Shown: positions 25,415 through 34,498, counted from the first letter of the stretch. The stretch is DNA of 40,743 nucleotides from Candidatus Equimonas faecalis (GCA_018066245.1 JAGHRT010000048.1:1-40743); one strand, 5' to 3'. A program made the numbers and translations. Notes: a model not told the origin generated them from the sequence alone.

Positions 25415-26178
25415 GGCTGCGGGGCCTCGGCAGAGTTGCACGCGGTGATGTAGGCGTCGAGTGCTGCGGCGATGCCGGGAACCTTGGCCTTGTCGGGGCT
25501 GTAGTCGAGGCGCAGGGAGGTAGATTCGATGGCCTTGCAGGTGGTGTCGCCGAAGCAGATGAGGCGGGTGTCTTTCTGCTCCCAGGTGGGAAAGTTCTCT
25601 ACGAGGGAGCGCACGCCGCTGGGGGTGAAGAGCACGATGGCGTCGAAATCGCTGAGCGTGGTGCCGTCTTTCAGGTCGTTGGCTACGGTACGGAACATCG
25701 TACACTCGGTGAAGTGCAGTCCTTGGGCGGCCATGAGCCCTGTCAGTTCGCTGTTGTGGGCGTTGCCTTCGGGAATGAGGAACTTCTCGCTTTTGTGCTT
25801 GGCCATTATGGGCACGAGGCCCTCCCACTTGCCCGTGGGCGAGAAGAACACGCGGCGCTTGCGGTACTGCACGTACTTTTGGATGTAGAGGGTTACCTTT
25901 TCGCTGATGCCGTAGTAGCGCATCTCTTCGGGCACCTTTACGCGCATTTTCTTGCAGGTACCGAAGAAGTGGTCGATGGCGTGGCGGGAGGACAGCACTA
26001 TGGCGGTGTGGTCGAGGATTTTTACCTTCTGGTCGCGGAACTCACGCTCTGAAACCGGCTCAACCTTGATGAAGGGGTGGAACACGGCTTCAAGGTCGTG
26101 CTGGCGTATGAGTTCGGCATAGGGGTTACGGGCAGCGGACTCGGGAGCGGGCTGCGAAATGAGAATTTTCTTTATCAT
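25411..26178 (-). CDS. hemD: Uroporphyrinogen-III synthase
   Basis: The 255-residue protein shows the two-lobed HemD pattern: ILISQPAPESAA at the start, IVLSSRHAIDHFF in lobe one, GKWEGLVPIMAKHKSEKFL and then FDAIVLFTPSGVRSLVENFP in lobe two. HemD closes hydroxymethylbilane to uroporphyrinogen III in tetrapyrrole synthesis. HemD sequences are poorly conserved, so the call rests on the lobe motifs and on the DUF4271-hemD-rnpA order common in Bacteroidales. It overlaps both neighbours by 4 bp. It may also be read from a promoter lying inside the end of the DUF4271 gene. Confidence 0.88.
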   Translation of the reverse strand: MIKKILISQPAPESAARNPYAELIRQHDLEAVFHPFIKVEPVSEREFRDQKVKILDHTAIVLSSRHAIDHFFGTCKKMRVKVPEEMRYYGISEKVTLYIQKYVQYRKRRVFFSPTGKWEGLVPIMAKHKSEKFLIPEGNAHNSELTGLMAAQGLHFTECTMFRTVANDLKDGTTLSDFDAIVLFTPSGVRSLVENFPTWEQKDTRLICFGDTTCKAIESTSLRLDYSPDKAKVPGIAAALDAYITACNSAEAPQP

Positions 26179-26993
26179 CGGGTGAGCGTAAATGCGGCCA
26201 GTGCCAACAGCGGCACGGCTTCAAGTGTGCAAAAGTACAAAAAAAGTGCCAAAACCCGGGCAACTTGCGGGAAAAAAGCGAGTTGCGTCTTCACAAGGAG
26301 GAGTAATTTGCAAAGCGCGTACACCAAAACGGCGGATATGAGCAATTCCGTTTGCCCAACGGGGAAAAAAATGCAGGCCGCCGCCGCCGCATACAGCAGG
26401 AGGCTGCGCAGATACAGCAGGAGGCGGAGGCCGTCGCGCCATTGCTGGCGGCTGGCGTTCTTGAAGAAGGTGGCGTTCACCGTCTGGTAGAGCAAATTTT
26501 TGAGGCTGTGCAGGAGGGCCATTGCTGCGGCTCCGGCTGCCAGCACGAGGGGCGAAAGCAGGGGCTCCGGAGGCAGGCCGCTTTCCGTCAGCTCGGGACG
26601 GAGGAGCAGGAAGAGAAGGGTGGCCTCCGCCAGGGCTGCCAGGCCGAGGAGGAGGGGGCCGCCAGGCGGTGCGGTGTAAGGCGTGGCAGCATCGTAGATG
26701 TTGCTGCGGTTGCGCGGAAGGAAGAAATCGACGACGGCTCCTTTGAGGCAGTTCCACGAGCGCACGGTGAGCAGCACGGCCAGCACGGCAATGAGGAGCA
26801 CGGCAGCCATCAGGCCGTCATCGGCCACGGGACTGTAGCCCACGGCTTCGCTCTGCACGCCCTGCGGGGCGAGAGTGGTGGCTGTGGGCAGGTACCAAGG
26901 TGCTTCTTTCAGGGCGCAGCCGTCCAGCGGGTGGAGCGGACGGAGCAGCCGCACTTCGGCTTGATGGAAGGTAAAGAGCGTGTCGGCTGGCAT
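26175..26993 (-). CDS. DUF4271 family membrane protein
   Basis: The 272-residue protein has a soluble N-terminus of about 60 residues followed by several hydrophobic segments: MAAVLLIAVLAVLLTV, LLLGLAALAEATLLFLLL, LVLAAGAAAMALLHSL, a region near LLLYLRSLLLYAAAAACIFF, and ALFLYFCTLEAVPLLALAAF. Its size, topology and position directly before hemD fit the DUF4271 family of Bacteroidales inner-membrane proteins, whose function is not known. It is the first gene of the run that reaches the TPR-like protein. Its end holds a TAnnTTTG box (see regulatory feature). Upstream, 26994-27161 shows only repeats and hairpins. Confidence 0.82.
   Translation of the reverse strand: MPADTLFTFHQAEVRLLRPLHPLDGCALKEAPWYLPTATTLAPQGVQSEAVGYSPVADDGLMAAVLLIAVLAVLLTVRSWNCLKGAVVDFFLPRNRSNIYDAATPYTAPPGGPLLLGLAALAEATLLFLLLRPELTESGLPPEPLLSPLVLAAGAAAMALLHSLKNLLYQTVNATFFKNASRQQWRDGLRLLLYLRSLLLYAAAAACIFFPVGQTELLISAVLVYALCKLLLLVKTQLAFFPQVARVLALFLYFCTLEAVPLLALAAFTLTR
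26228..26235 (-). promoter_or_regulatory. Possible internal promoter for hemD-rnpA and downstream genes
   Basis: TACTTTTG on the minus strand lies inside the last part of the DUF4271 coding sequence (encoding LYFCT), about 50 bp before the hemD ATG. The match to TAnnTTTG is exact; whether it is used is not shown. Confidence 0.4.
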
Positions 26994-27161
26994 GGGAGAG
27001 CCTTCGCCCCTTCCTCCTTGTCAGGGGGAGGAGGCGTAAGGGAGAGTTGATTTTAGTGTATAGGGCGGTGCTTCGCAGCCTGTACGGCCGTTTTTCCTGT
27101 CGGCGGACTAAGGAAGGGCGGTTTGGGGGCCGCTCTTCCGTCAGGGCTGACGGGGCGCGGC

Positions 27162-27737
27162 TCAGATATGGGCTATTTTGCGGATGTCGGCACGGAAGGG
27201 GGGCGTGGTCTCACACAGGCCGACGGCTTCGGCGGGGGTGCCGGCCACTTGCCAGGCCTGGGCGTGCTCCGTGCGCAGCATGTTTTCGTCGATGGCGTGG
27301 CTGAGGTGGGCCAGCAGGGGGTCGAAGAAGTGTTCCGTGTTGAGCAGGACCACGGGTTTAAGGTAGATGCCCAGCTGCTTGAGGGTGAGGATGTCGAACA
27401 GCTCGTCCAGCGTGCCCAGTCCGCCCGGCAGCACGATGCAGGCATCGGCCAGGCTGGCCAGACGGGCCTTGCGCTCGTGCATGGTCTGGGTGACGATGAG
27501 CCGGGTCATGCCTTGGTGTGCCCAGCCTTCGTCCACCATGAACTGGGGTATGACGCCTATGGCCTGTCCGCCGGCCTGGAGGCAGGCGTCGGCCGATGCG
27601 CCCATCAGGCCCATCGTTCCTGCGCCGTTGAGGAGGGTGTGGCCGCGCCGGGCCATGAGTTGTCCGAGTTGTGCCGCCGTGTCGTAGAACACGGGGCGGA
27701 GCTTGCTGCTCGATGCGCAATATACGGTGATGTTCAT
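27162..27737 (-). CDS. LOG family protein, probable nucleoside 5'-monophosphate phosphoribohydrolase
   Basis: The 191-residue Rossmann-fold protein of the Lonely Guy / TIGR00730 family has the signature PGGLGTLDELFDIL (the PGGxGTxxE motif) and the N-terminal ITVYCASSS and GHTLLNGAGTMGLMGA loops. Members release free base and ribose 5-phosphate from nucleoside monophosphates such as AMP, and were formerly annotated as lysine decarboxylases. The key Glu of the motif is present, so it should be active. It lies 23 bp after metK on the same strand, and the two are probably co-transcribed. The link to methionine metabolism is unclear. Confidence 0.9.
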   Translation of the reverse strand: MNITVYCASSSKLRPVFYDTAAQLGQLMARRGHTLLNGAGTMGLMGASADACLQAGGQAIGVIPQFMVDEGWAHQGMTRLIVTQTMHERKARLASLADACIVLPGGLGTLDELFDILTLKQLGIYLKPVVLLNTEHFFDPLLAHLSHAIDENMLRTEHAQAWQVAGTPAEAVGLCETTPPFRADIRKIAHI

Positions 27738-27760
27738 TGCCGTGAGGGTTTAATTTCTAC

Positions 27761-28996
27761 TTACTTGATGCCGAAGGCCTCCTTGATGCGCTCCACGTAG
27801 TCCAGCTTTTCCCACGTGAAGAGCTCCACCTCTTCGGGCTTTCCCTGCACCGTGCGCACCACGCGGCGGGGCAGGTGTCCCATGTGGCCGTAGCGTGCCG
27901 TTTCCTCGTAGATGGGCTTGCGCAGCTGGAGGCGCTGCTCGATGGCATAGGGGCGGAGGTCGAACAGATCGCCCACCTTGCGTGCAATCTCGCCGTCGGA
28001 CATCTGCACATGCCCCTTGCCGTAGGTGTTCACGTATATGCTCACGGGCCGTGCTTCGCCTATGGCGTAGCTCAGCTGCACGAGGCACTCGTCGCTCACG
28101 CCGGCGGCCACGAGGTTCTTGGCGATGTGGCGGGCGGCGTAGGCGGCTGAGCGGTCCACCTTGCTGGGGTCTTTACCCGAGAAGGCTCCTCCGCCGTGTG
28201 CGCCGCGCCCTCCGTAGGTATCGACTATAATCTTGCGTCCCGTCAGGCCGGTGTCGCCGTGCGGGCCGCCTATGACGAACTGGCCTGTGGGATTGACCAG
28301 ATAGTTTATCTCGCCCTTGGTGAACAGGGCTTTTACTTCGGGCGTGCGCACCCTTTCGCTGATGACGCGCGGAATGAGGATGTTCTCCACGTCCTGCCTG
28401 ATTTGCTCCTGCGGCGTATCGGGGTCGTGCTGCGTGCTCACCACTATGGTGTGGATGCGCTGGGCTCGGTCCCGGTCGTCGTACTCCACCGTAACCTGGC
28501 TCTTGGCGTCGGGGCGGAGGTAGGTCATCTGCTTGCCCTCGCGGCGGATTTCGGCCAAGACAATCAGGATGTCGTGGGCCAGGGAGAGGGGCAGGGGCAT
28601 GTAGCGGTCGGTCTCGTTGTTGGCGTAGCCGAACATCATGCCCTGGTCGCCGGCTCCCTGTTCCTCGGGGCTTTCGCGCTCCACGCCGCGGCGGATGTCG
28701 GGGCTCTGGGAGTGGATGGCTGAGAGGATGCCGCAGGAGTCGGCGTCGAACTGGTACTCGGCTTTGGTGTAGCCGATGCGTCGGATGGTGCGGCGCACCA
28801 CTTCGTTCAAATCGACGTAGCCTTCTGATTTCACTTCGCCCGCCACGATGACCTGTCCGGTCGTGACGAGTGTTTCGCAAGCTACTTTTGAACTCGGGTC
28901 TTGCGACAGGAGTTCGTCAAGCACGGCGTCGGATATTTGGTCCGCCACCTTGTCGGGGTGTCCTTCTGACACCGATTCGGAAGTAAAGAGATACAT
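27761..28996 (-). CDS. metK: S-adenosylmethionine synthetase
   Basis: The 411-residue enzyme makes S-adenosylmethionine from methionine and ATP. Clear motifs are [20 protein letters not shown] near the start, [12 protein letters not shown] in the middle and [20 protein letters not shown] near two thirds, all as in bacterial MetK. The C-terminal half has [20 protein letters not shown], ending KEAFGIK. Length is normal for Bacteroidetes. A strong hairpin (29041-29085) sits 44 bp upstream of its ATG and may affect expression; no known SAM riboswitch was recognised. It is followed by the LOG gene. Confidence 0.97.
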   Translation of the reverse strand: MYLFTSESVSEGHPDKVADQISDAVLDELLSQDPSSKVACETLVTTGQVIVAGEVKSEGYVDLNEVVRRTIRRIGYTKAEYQFDADSCGILSAIHSQSPDIRRGVERESPEEQGAGDQGMMFGYANNETDRYMPLPLSLAHDILIVLAEIRREGKQMTYLRPDAKSQVTVEYDDRDRAQRIHTIVVSTQHDPDTPQEQIRQDVENILIPRVISERVRTPEVKALFTKGEINYLVNPTGQFVIGGPHGDTGLTGRKIIVDTYGGRGAHGGGAFSGKDPSKVDRSAAYAARHIAKNLVAAGVSDECLVQLSYAIGEARPVSIYVNTYGKGHVQMSDGEIARKVGDLFDLRPYAIEQRLQLRKPIYEETARYGHMGHLPRRVVRTVQGKPEEVELFTWEKLDYVERIKEAFGIK

Positions 28997-29040
28997 TATG
29001 GGAGTTTAGGGTTAAGGTTTGGAAGTTAGCTGTGGGAGCA

Positions 29041-29085
29041 GTGAATGCCTGGCCTCTGCCAGGGCGGCGGAGGACAGGCATTCAC
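29041..29085 (-). promoter_or_regulatory. Hairpin in the metK leader
   Basis: GTGAATGCCTG and CAGGCATTCAC form a perfect 11-bp stem around a GC-rich loop that can pair further (GGCC-CTGCC with GGCGG). A second stable hairpin (GCCGGCC/GGCCGGC, about 29098-29115) lies just upstream. Neither has a T-run on the minus strand, so attenuation or mRNA stability is more likely than termination. No TAnnTTTG box was found in this interval, so metK may be read from tyrS. Confidence 0.45.
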
Positions 29086-29181
29086 TTGCGGGGGCTGCCG
29101 GCCAGGGGGCCGGCCTTTAGCATTGTTTTAGGGAGGTTGCAAGCGGTCAAATCTGTCCTCTCGGTGTATGTCGGGGCGGGG

Positions 29182-30480
29182 TTACTTCACGATGAGCAGG
29201 AAGTATTTTTTCTTGCCCTGCTGGGCGATGATGTATTTGCCGTCCAGGAGGTCGGCGTCGGTGATGAGCTGGTCGAACTGCTGGAGCTTTTCTTTGTTGA
29301 GGCTGACTCCTCCGCCCTGGGTGAGCTTGCGCATCTCGCCCTTTGAGGCGAAGCAGGGCGTGGCTTCGGCCAGCACGTCCACGGCCTTGGCTCCTACCAC
29401 CTGGCTGCGGTCCACTTCGTAGTGGGGCACGCCGGCGAACACGTCGAGGAGGGTCTGCTCGTCGAGCCGGAGGAGTGATTCCTTGGTGGCCTTGCCGAAG
29501 AGGATGTTGGTGGCTTCGAGGGCCATCTCGTAGTCGGCCCGGGTGTGGACGAGGCAGGTTACTTCTTCGCCGAGGCGCTTCTGGAGGATGCGCCGTGCGG
29601 GGTCGGCCCGGTGTTCGGCTATGAGCTGTTCGATTTCGGCGTGGGGGAGCGAGGTGAATATCTTTATGTAGCGCTCGGCCTCCTCGTCGCCCACGTTGAG
29701 CCAGAACTGGTAGAACTGGTAGGGGCTGGTGCGCTCGCGGTCAAGCCATACGTTGCCCTGCTCGGTCTTGCCGAATTTCTTGCCGTCGGCCTTGGTGATG
29801 AGGGGGCAGGTCAGGGCGAAGGCTTCGGCCTCCGCGCCGAGGGTGCGGCGGATGAGTTCGGTGCCGGTGGTGATGTTGCCCCACTGGTCGGAGCCTCCCA
29901 TTTGCAGGCGGCAGCCTTTCTCTTTGTAGAGGTGCAGGAAGTCGTAGCCCTGGAGGAGCTGGTAGGTGAACTCGGTAAAGGACATGCCGTCCTGCGCCTC
30001 GCCGTTGAGACGGCGCTTCACGCTGTCCTTGGCCATCATGTAGTTCACGGTGATGCGCTTGCCCACCTCGCGTGCGAAGTCGAGGAAGGTGAAGTCCTTC
30101 ATCCAGTCGAAGTTGTTCACGAGTTCGGCTGCGTTGGGGGCGTCGCTCTCGAAGTCGAGGAAGTGGCTGAGCTGCTTTTTGATGCAGGCCACGTTGTGGC
30201 GCAGGGTCTCCTCGGTGAGGAGGTTGCGCTCCTGCGATTTTCCGGAGGGGTCGCCTATCATGCCGGTGGCGCCGCCTACGAGTGCGAGGGGGCGGTGGCC
30301 GGCCTGCTGGAGGTGGCGCAGCATCATCACGCCGCACAGATGGCCGATGTGGAGGCTATCGGCAGTGGGGTCTATGCCTACGTAGGCGGTTACCATCTCG
30401 CCTTTGTCGAAAAGTTCCTGCGTGCCTGGCATCATCTGGTGGAGCATTCCGCGCCACTTGAGTTCTTCTACGAAATTCAT
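29182..30480 (-). CDS. tyrS: Tyrosyl-tRNA synthetase
   Basis: The 432-residue class I synthetase charges tRNA-Tyr. The HIGH motif is at 44-47 ([10 protein letters not shown]), [13 protein letters not shown] carries the KMSKS-type loop (KFGKT), and [19 protein letters not shown] is the tyrosine-binding site. The C-terminal S4 RNA-binding domain is seen as [14 protein letters not shown] to [25 protein letters not shown]. Length is normal. Its mRNA leader holds the 21-bp tandem array and would start from the TAATTTTG box at 30659-30666. It is transcribed divergently from purD. Confidence 0.97.
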   Translation of the reverse strand: MNFVEELKWRGMLHQMMPGTQELFDKGEMVTAYVGIDPTADSLHIGHLCGVMMLRHLQQAGHRPLALVGGATGMIGDPSGKSQERNLLTEETLRHNVACIKKQLSHFLDFESDAPNAAELVNNFDWMKDFTFLDFAREVGKRITVNYMMAKDSVKRRLNGEAQDGMSFTEFTYQLLQGYDFLHLYKEKGCRLQMGGSDQWGNITTGTELIRRTLGAEAEAFALTCPLITKADGKKFGKTEQGNVWLDRERTSPYQFYQFWLNVGDEEAERYIKIFTSLPHAEIEQLIAEHRADPARRILQKRLGEEVTCLVHTRADYEMALEATNILFGKATKESLLRLDEQTLLDVFAGVPHYEVDRSQVVGAKAVDVLAEATPCFASKGEMRKLTQGGGVSLNKEKLQQFDQLITDADLLDGKYIIAQQGKKKYFLLIVK

Positions 30481-30525
30481 GTGTATGGTGTGGTTTCTTG
30501 GGGTTGTCGGGGGAGTGCGGAGCCG

Positions 30526-30655
30526 TCGGCGGACTTGTTTTTCCTCTCGGCGGACTTGTTTTTCTTGTCGGCGGCCTGCTTTTTCCTGTCGGCGGACTAA
30601 GAAAGGGGGATTGGCTGCCGCACTTGCGGCTCGGCGGACTAAAAATCCGCATCGG
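30526..30655. repeat. Tandem array of a 21-bp unit in the tyrS leader
   Basis: Five TCGGCGG starts occur at 30526, 30547, 30568, 30589 and 30631. The first four are exactly 21 bp apart. The first two units read TCGGCGGACTTGTTTTTC, the third is diverged (TCGGCGGCCTGCTTTTTC), and the fourth and fifth read TCGGCGGACTAA. In the tyrS mRNA sense this gives repeated GGAAAAACAAGTCCGCCGA blocks. Confidence 0.85.
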
Positions 30656-30658
30656 CTG

Positions 30659-30666
30659 CAAAATTA
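30659..30666 (-). promoter_or_regulatory. tyrS promoter -7 box
   Basis: TAATTTTG on the minus strand fits TAnnTTTG. It implies a leader of about 170 nt that includes the repeat array. Confidence 0.6.
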
Positions 30667-30709
30667 CAAAAAACTTGGGAGTTATGCGTGCCGGTTGCAG
30701 GATTTTTTG

Positions 30710-30717
30710 TACTTTTG
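30710..30717 (+). promoter_or_regulatory. purD promoter -7 box
   Basis: TACTTTTG on the plus strand is followed by CAGC and lies 20 bp before the purD ATG. A TTG at 30695-30697 is a possible upstream element. It is divergent from the tyrS promoter. Confidence 0.7.
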
Positions 30718-30736
30718 CAGCAAATCCGTATTCATT

Positions 30737-32071
30737 ATGCACATTCTACTTCTCGGAAGCGGCGGGCGCGAGCACGCCATCGCTTGGAAACTGTCGCAGA
30801 GCCCGCTCTGCAAAACTCTCTTCGTAGCCCCCGGCAACGGGGGCATAGGGCAAGGCTCGCCCGTGCTCTCCACTCTCGGCCCCGACAGCAGCGTGGCCCC
30901 CATCGTCGGCGTGCCCGGCCTCAGCCCCAAGGACTTTGCCGCCGTCGAGGCTTTCGTGCGGCAGAACGCCGTAGGCATGGTGGTGGTGGGTCCTGAGGAC
31001 CCTCTCGTGCTGGGTATCTACGACTACTTCCGGGAGCACTGCCCCGACGTGCCCGTCATAGGCCCGTCAAAAGCCGGGGCGCAACTCGAAGGCTCAAAGG
31101 ACTTCGCCAAGCGCTTCATGCTCCGCCACGGCATACCCACCGCCCGCTACCAGACCTTCACGGGCACCCAGCTCTCCGAGGGCCTGCAGTTCCTGCGCAC
31201 CCTCCAGCCTCCCTACGTGCTGAAGGCCGACGGCCTCTGCGCGGGCAAGGGCGTGCTCATCCTCCCCACCCTCCCCGAAGCCGAAGCCGCCCTGGCCGAC
31301 ATGCTGGGCGGACAGTTCGGCACGGCCTCCAGCCGCGTGGTCATCGAGGAATACCTGAGCGGCGTGGAGTGCTCCGTGTTCGTGCTCACCGACGGCAAGG
31401 ACTACAAAATCCTGCCCGAGGCCAAGGACTACAAGCGCATCGGCGAGGGCGACCAGGGCCTGAACACGGGCGGCATGGGCTCCGTATCGCCCGTGCCCTT
31501 CGCCACGCCGGAATGGCTGGGGCGGGTGGAGCGCGAGATTGTGCGCCCCACGGTGCAGGGCCTCGCCGCCGAGGGCATCGACTACAAGGGCTTCATCTTC
31601 CTGGGCCTGATTAACTGCGACGGGCAGCCCAAGGTGATAGAATACAACTGCCGCATGGGCGACCCCGAAACGGAGACGGTGATGCTCCGCCTGAAGTCCG
31701 ACCTCGTGGCCCTCTGCCAGGGCGTGGCCGAGGGGCGCCTCGGCGAAATGACGGTGGAGTTCGACCCGCGTCCCGCCGTGTGCGTAATGCTGGTCAGCGG
31801 CGGCTATCCCGAAGCCTACCGGAAGGGCCTGCCCATCCGGCTGGACGGCGTGAAGCCCGCCTCCCCCGAGGCCGCCCGAGCCACCGAGATTTTCCACGCC
31901 GGCACCGCCCTTTCCGACGGACGGCTCCTCACCGCCGGCGGGCGCGTACTGGCCGTAAGCTCCTACGGCGACACCCACCGGGAAGCCCTGCGCCGCTCCA
32001 TGCTGGTGGCGGAGCAGATTGAGTTTGAAGGGAAGTACTTCCGCCGCGACATAGGCCAAGACCTGTTCTGA
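30737..32071 (+). CDS. purD: Phosphoribosylamine-glycine ligase (GAR synthetase)
   Basis: The 444-residue ATP-grasp enzyme catalyses the second step of purine synthesis. Motifs are [14 protein letters not shown] at the start, [32 protein letters not shown], the central [19 protein letters not shown] and the metal-binding region [18 protein letters not shown] chose ATG 30737. The frame is open 111 codons further upstream, but that part lies in the repeat array and the promoter region, and this ATG sits 20 bp past the -7 box. The stop codon overlaps the start of the next gene (TGATG). Confidence 0.97.
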   Translation: MHILLLGSGGREHAIAWKLSQSPLCKTLFVAPGNGGIGQGSPVLSTLGPDSSVAPIVGVPGLSPKDFAAVEAFVRQNAVGMVVVGPEDPLVLGIYDYFREHCPDVPVIGPSKAGAQLEGSKDFAKRFMLRHGIPTARYQTFTGTQLSEGLQFLRTLQPPYVLKADGLCAGKGVLILPTLPEAEAALADMLGGQFGTASSRVVIEEYLSGVECSVFVLTDGKDYKILPEAKDYKRIGEGDQGLNTGGMGSVSPVPFATPEWLGRVEREIVRPTVQGLAAEGIDYKGFIFLGLINCDGQPKVIEYNCRMGDPETETVMLRLKSDLVALCQGVAEGRLGEMTVEFDPRPAVCVMLVSGGYPEAYRKGLPIRLDGVKPASPEAARATEIFHAGTALSDGRLLTAGGRVLAVSSYGDTHREALRRSMLVAEQIEFEGKYFRRDIGQDLF

Positions 32072-32991
32072 TGCCGAAAAAGACACGCCGCACACGGATA
32101 GCCGAGAGCGACGCCACGCTGGCGTTCACCCTCCTGCTCCTGCTCCTCGCCTGGGGGGCAGGCCGCTGGACCGACCCTGCGGCGTGGGCCGGCATGGGCG
32201 GCGTGGTCCTGACGACCTATTGGATTCTGGAAACCAACAACCGCTGCCATCTGCTCCGCCTCAGGAGCCGCATGATGAGCAGCTCGTTCCTGCTGATGTG
32301 CGCCGCCCTGCCGCTGTTCATAGGCGACCTGCGGGCACTCGGCATAGGGCTGGCGCTGGCGGCCTTCAACCACCGCGTGCTCGTGGCCTACGGCGACGAC
32401 GGCGCCGTGGGGCGGATGTTCACCGCCGGCCTGGCCCTGGGCGCAGGCATCTGCCTGTATCCGCCCATGGTGCTTATGGTGCCGCTGCTGTGGATAGGGA
32501 GCCACCGCAACCTGCGGGTGCTTTCGCTCCGCTCATGGACGGCCTCGCTGCTCGGACTGCTCACGCCGGCGGCCTATGTCCTGCCGTGGATGGTCTGGAC
32601 GGGGCGCTCCGTCGGCGAAGCGCTGGGCCAGTACCTGCACCTGCCCCTCTACGCGTGGCCCCACTGGACTCTCGTGGCCAGTGCCGCCCTCATGGTGCTG
32701 ACGGCCCTATGGGCCATCGCCCACTTCCGCCGCACCTCTTATAAAGACAATACGCGTACACGCATGAGCCTCAGCTTCACCGTAGAGGAGTTCTACGCGG
32801 CCCTCCTCCTGACCGCCTTCTGGCCCGACCACCCTGCCGAGGGGCTGATGCTCATGGCCGTGGCGGCTGCGCCCGTTGCAGGCCACTGGTGGGCCCTCGC
32901 CGAACACCGCTTCCAGGGCTTCTGCTGCTGGCTCCTTCTCTGGCTCTGGCTGGCCCTGACGGCAGTGAACGCTCTCTTCATGCCGAGGTAA
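32071..32991 (+). CDS. Integral membrane protein co-transcribed with purD, unknown function
   Basis: The 306-residue protein has a basic N-terminus ([14 protein letters not shown]) and about seven to eight hydrophobic segments, for example LAFTLLLLLLAWGAG, MMSSSFLLMCAALPLFIGD, LGAGICLYPPMVLMVPLLWI, SLLGLLTPAAYVLPWMVW, TLVASAALMVLTALWAIAHF and FCCWLLLWLWLALTAVNALF. No enzyme motif was seen. It overlaps the purD stop by one base (TGATG), so it is translationally coupled. Membrane proteins of this shape follow purD in other Bacteroidales, as far as I recall. A long bidirectional hairpin ends the unit at 33061-33098. Confidence 0.8.
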   Translation: MPKKTRRTRIAESDATLAFTLLLLLLAWGAGRWTDPAAWAGMGGVVLTTYWILETNNRCHLLRLRSRMMSSSFLLMCAALPLFIGDLRALGIGLALAAFNHRVLVAYGDDGAVGRMFTAGLALGAGICLYPPMVLMVPLLWIGSHRNLRVLSLRSWTASLLGLLTPAAYVLPWMVWTGRSVGEALGQYLHLPLYAWPHWTLVASAALMVLTALWAIAHFRRTSYKDNTRTRMSLSFTVEEFYAALLLTAFWPDHPAEGLMLMAVAAAPVAGHWWALAEHRFQGFCCWLLLWLWLALTAVNALFMPR

Positions 32992-33060
32992 GCCGCCTCA
33001 GCCCGCCGAGCCGCAGGTGCGGCAACCATATCCTGCTCCGTGCTCCATATAGTACGTAAA

Positions 33061-33098
33061 ACAAGTCCGCCGATGGAAAGAACCATCGGCGGACTTGT
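33061..33098. terminator. Bidirectional terminator built from the TCGGCGGACT repeat
   Basis: ACAAGTCCGCCGATGG (33061-33076) and CCATCGGCGGACTTGT (33083-33098) form a perfect 16-bp stem with a 6-nt loop. A-rich and T-rich flanks lie on either side, between two convergent genes. Confidence 0.85.
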
Positions 33099-33181
33099 CG
33101 TTTCTGTCGTAGGCAGGGGCAGGCAGGAGCATTGCCCCCGAGCCACCGGCCCTGCCCGCAGGGACGGCGTGGGCGGCGGGG

Positions 33182-34498
33182 CTACAGCCTTTTCAGCAGG
33201 AAGTCCATGCTGGCGCGGAAGGTGAGGCCAAAGCCGAAGGAGTGGCTCAGGCCCTCGCCGCCCGGAGCGGACAGATAGCCCTCGAAGTGGGCACCCAGGG
33301 CGAACTGGCGGGCAAAGGGCCGGGTGTAGTCCACGTGGTAGTAGCCCGTGTGGGCATGGCCGTAGCTCTGGCCCGTGCGGAGGCTGAGCGTGGCGAAATG
33401 CGGGCTGCCGAAGATGCTGCCGAAGTCGCGCCCGTAGAAATAGCCCAGGCGGCAGTTCATCCGCTCCCAGAGCTGCACGCCGCCGCTCAGCCACAGGCCC
33501 CAGCCCCTCGGCCACGGCCAGTAACCGCGCTTCTGCTGCGTGTCGTAGAGGGCGAGAGCCTCGCCGCCGAAGGACGTGAGAGCGCCACGGCGGGGCTGCC
33601 AGCCGGCCCGCAGGCCGGCGGCGAAGTTGCAGAAGGTCTGTGCGCCTTTGCCGGTGTCGTCGATTTCGCCGCCACGGTGCTGGAAGAGGGCTTGGACGGG
33701 GAGCGTGAGGCGCAGGCCGGCGGGGGCGGCGGGACGCGTGAGAAGGACTTCCTGCGTCAGCCCCACGGTGAAGGCTTCCTGATGGGTGTCGAGCCGGAAG
33801 ATGAAGCTTTGCCAGTCTATCCAGAGGTCAAGGCTGTAGCTCGGCAGGGCGACCTGCAGCTGCGCACCCGTCTCGGGGTCGGCGCTGTGGAGGGCCTCGG
33901 CGTTGTAGAGCACGGGGGACAGGCCGTGGAGGGCCTGACGGGGCGCACCGCCGGCATCGCAGGTGTCGCGGTGGAGGGTTCCGATCGTAACGGCCAGGCA
34001 CCCCACGCGGGCATCGGCGCGGAACCACGGCAGGGCGTGCAGCCCCTTCTGATACTGGGTGCCCTTCCACGCGGCAATGTCGTGGTAGGCGTAGTTGGGG
34101 TAGCGCGAGGCGCCGTTGAAGAAGGCCGCGTAGGCCCCCAGCTCCAGATGGACGGCCGGCAGGGGGTCGTAGGCCAGACGCGGAGCGACCCACGCGCCCG
34201 GCAGCGTATAGCCATCGACCACGGGCCCGCTGAACTCGTTATCTACAAAGAAGCCGTCGGCATCCACCAGCAGGCGGAGCGCACGTGCGGGAGCCTGGGC
34301 GGAGCCTGCTTGGGCCGAAGCGAGGACACTGCCTGTGGGAGAGGAAATACTGTCGTAGGGTGTAGGCGAAACTGTCGGTGCGACAGTTCCGACGCTCGGC
34401 GGACTAAGAATGGGAGATTGACCGCCACGCACGCCGGCGGGCAGGAGAAAAAACACGGAAACAAGGGCCGTCCACAGCCTCTTTGGAGTGATTTTCAT
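33182..34498 (-). CDS. Outer-membrane beta-barrel protein with a low-complexity N-terminal linker
   Basis: The 438-residue protein has a signal peptide (MKITPKRLWTALVSVFFLLP). A Pro/Ser/Ala-rich linker covers about 25-70, followed by alternating hydrophobic strands and many aromatics to the end (FGFGLTFRASMDFLLKRL), as in Bacteroidetes outer-membrane beta-barrels. No family was recognised with confidence. The linker coding sequence contains a copy of the TCGGCGGACTAA repeat (34396-34432, coding QSPILSPPSV), so an extragenic repeat has probably entered the gene in frame. Its promoter (TAACTTTG at 34527-34520) faces away from that of the S41 peptidase. Confidence 0.75.
   Translation of the reverse strand: MKITPKRLWTALVSVFFLLPAGVRGGQSPILSPPSVGTVAPTVSPTPYDSISSPTGSVLASAQAGSAQAPARALRLLVDADGFFVDNEFSGPVVDGYTLPGAWVAPRLAYDPLPAVHLELGAYAAFFNGASRYPNYAYHDIAAWKGTQYQKGLHALPWFRADARVGCLAVTIGTLHRDTCDAGGAPRQALHGLSPVLYNAEALHSADPETGAQLQVALPSYSLDLWIDWQSFIFRLDTHQEAFTVGLTQEVLLTRPAAPAGLRLTLPVQALFQHRGGEIDDTGKGAQTFCNFAAGLRAGWQPRRGALTSFGGEALALYDTQQKRGYWPWPRGWGLWLSGGVQLWERMNCRLGYFYGRDFGSIFGSPHFATLSLRTGQSYGHAHTGYYHVDYTRPFARQFALGAHFEGYLSAPGGEGLSHSFGFGLTFRASMDFLLKRL

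Noticed and set aside
25415..25828. Longer start for rnpA
   Set aside because: It overlaps most of hemD in another frame and is His/Arg-rich, while the ATGA overlap start fits the family length.
29041..29115. Rho-independent terminator of tyrS
   Set aside because: The hairpins are strong but no T-run follows on the minus strand.
30526..30655. Possible CRISPR array
   Set aside because: The units are 21 bp in direct tandem without spacers, and no cas genes are present.
30404..30736. Upstream extension of the purD frame
   Set aside because: It encodes Cys/Arg-rich repeats from the tandem array, and the purD promoter lies inside it.
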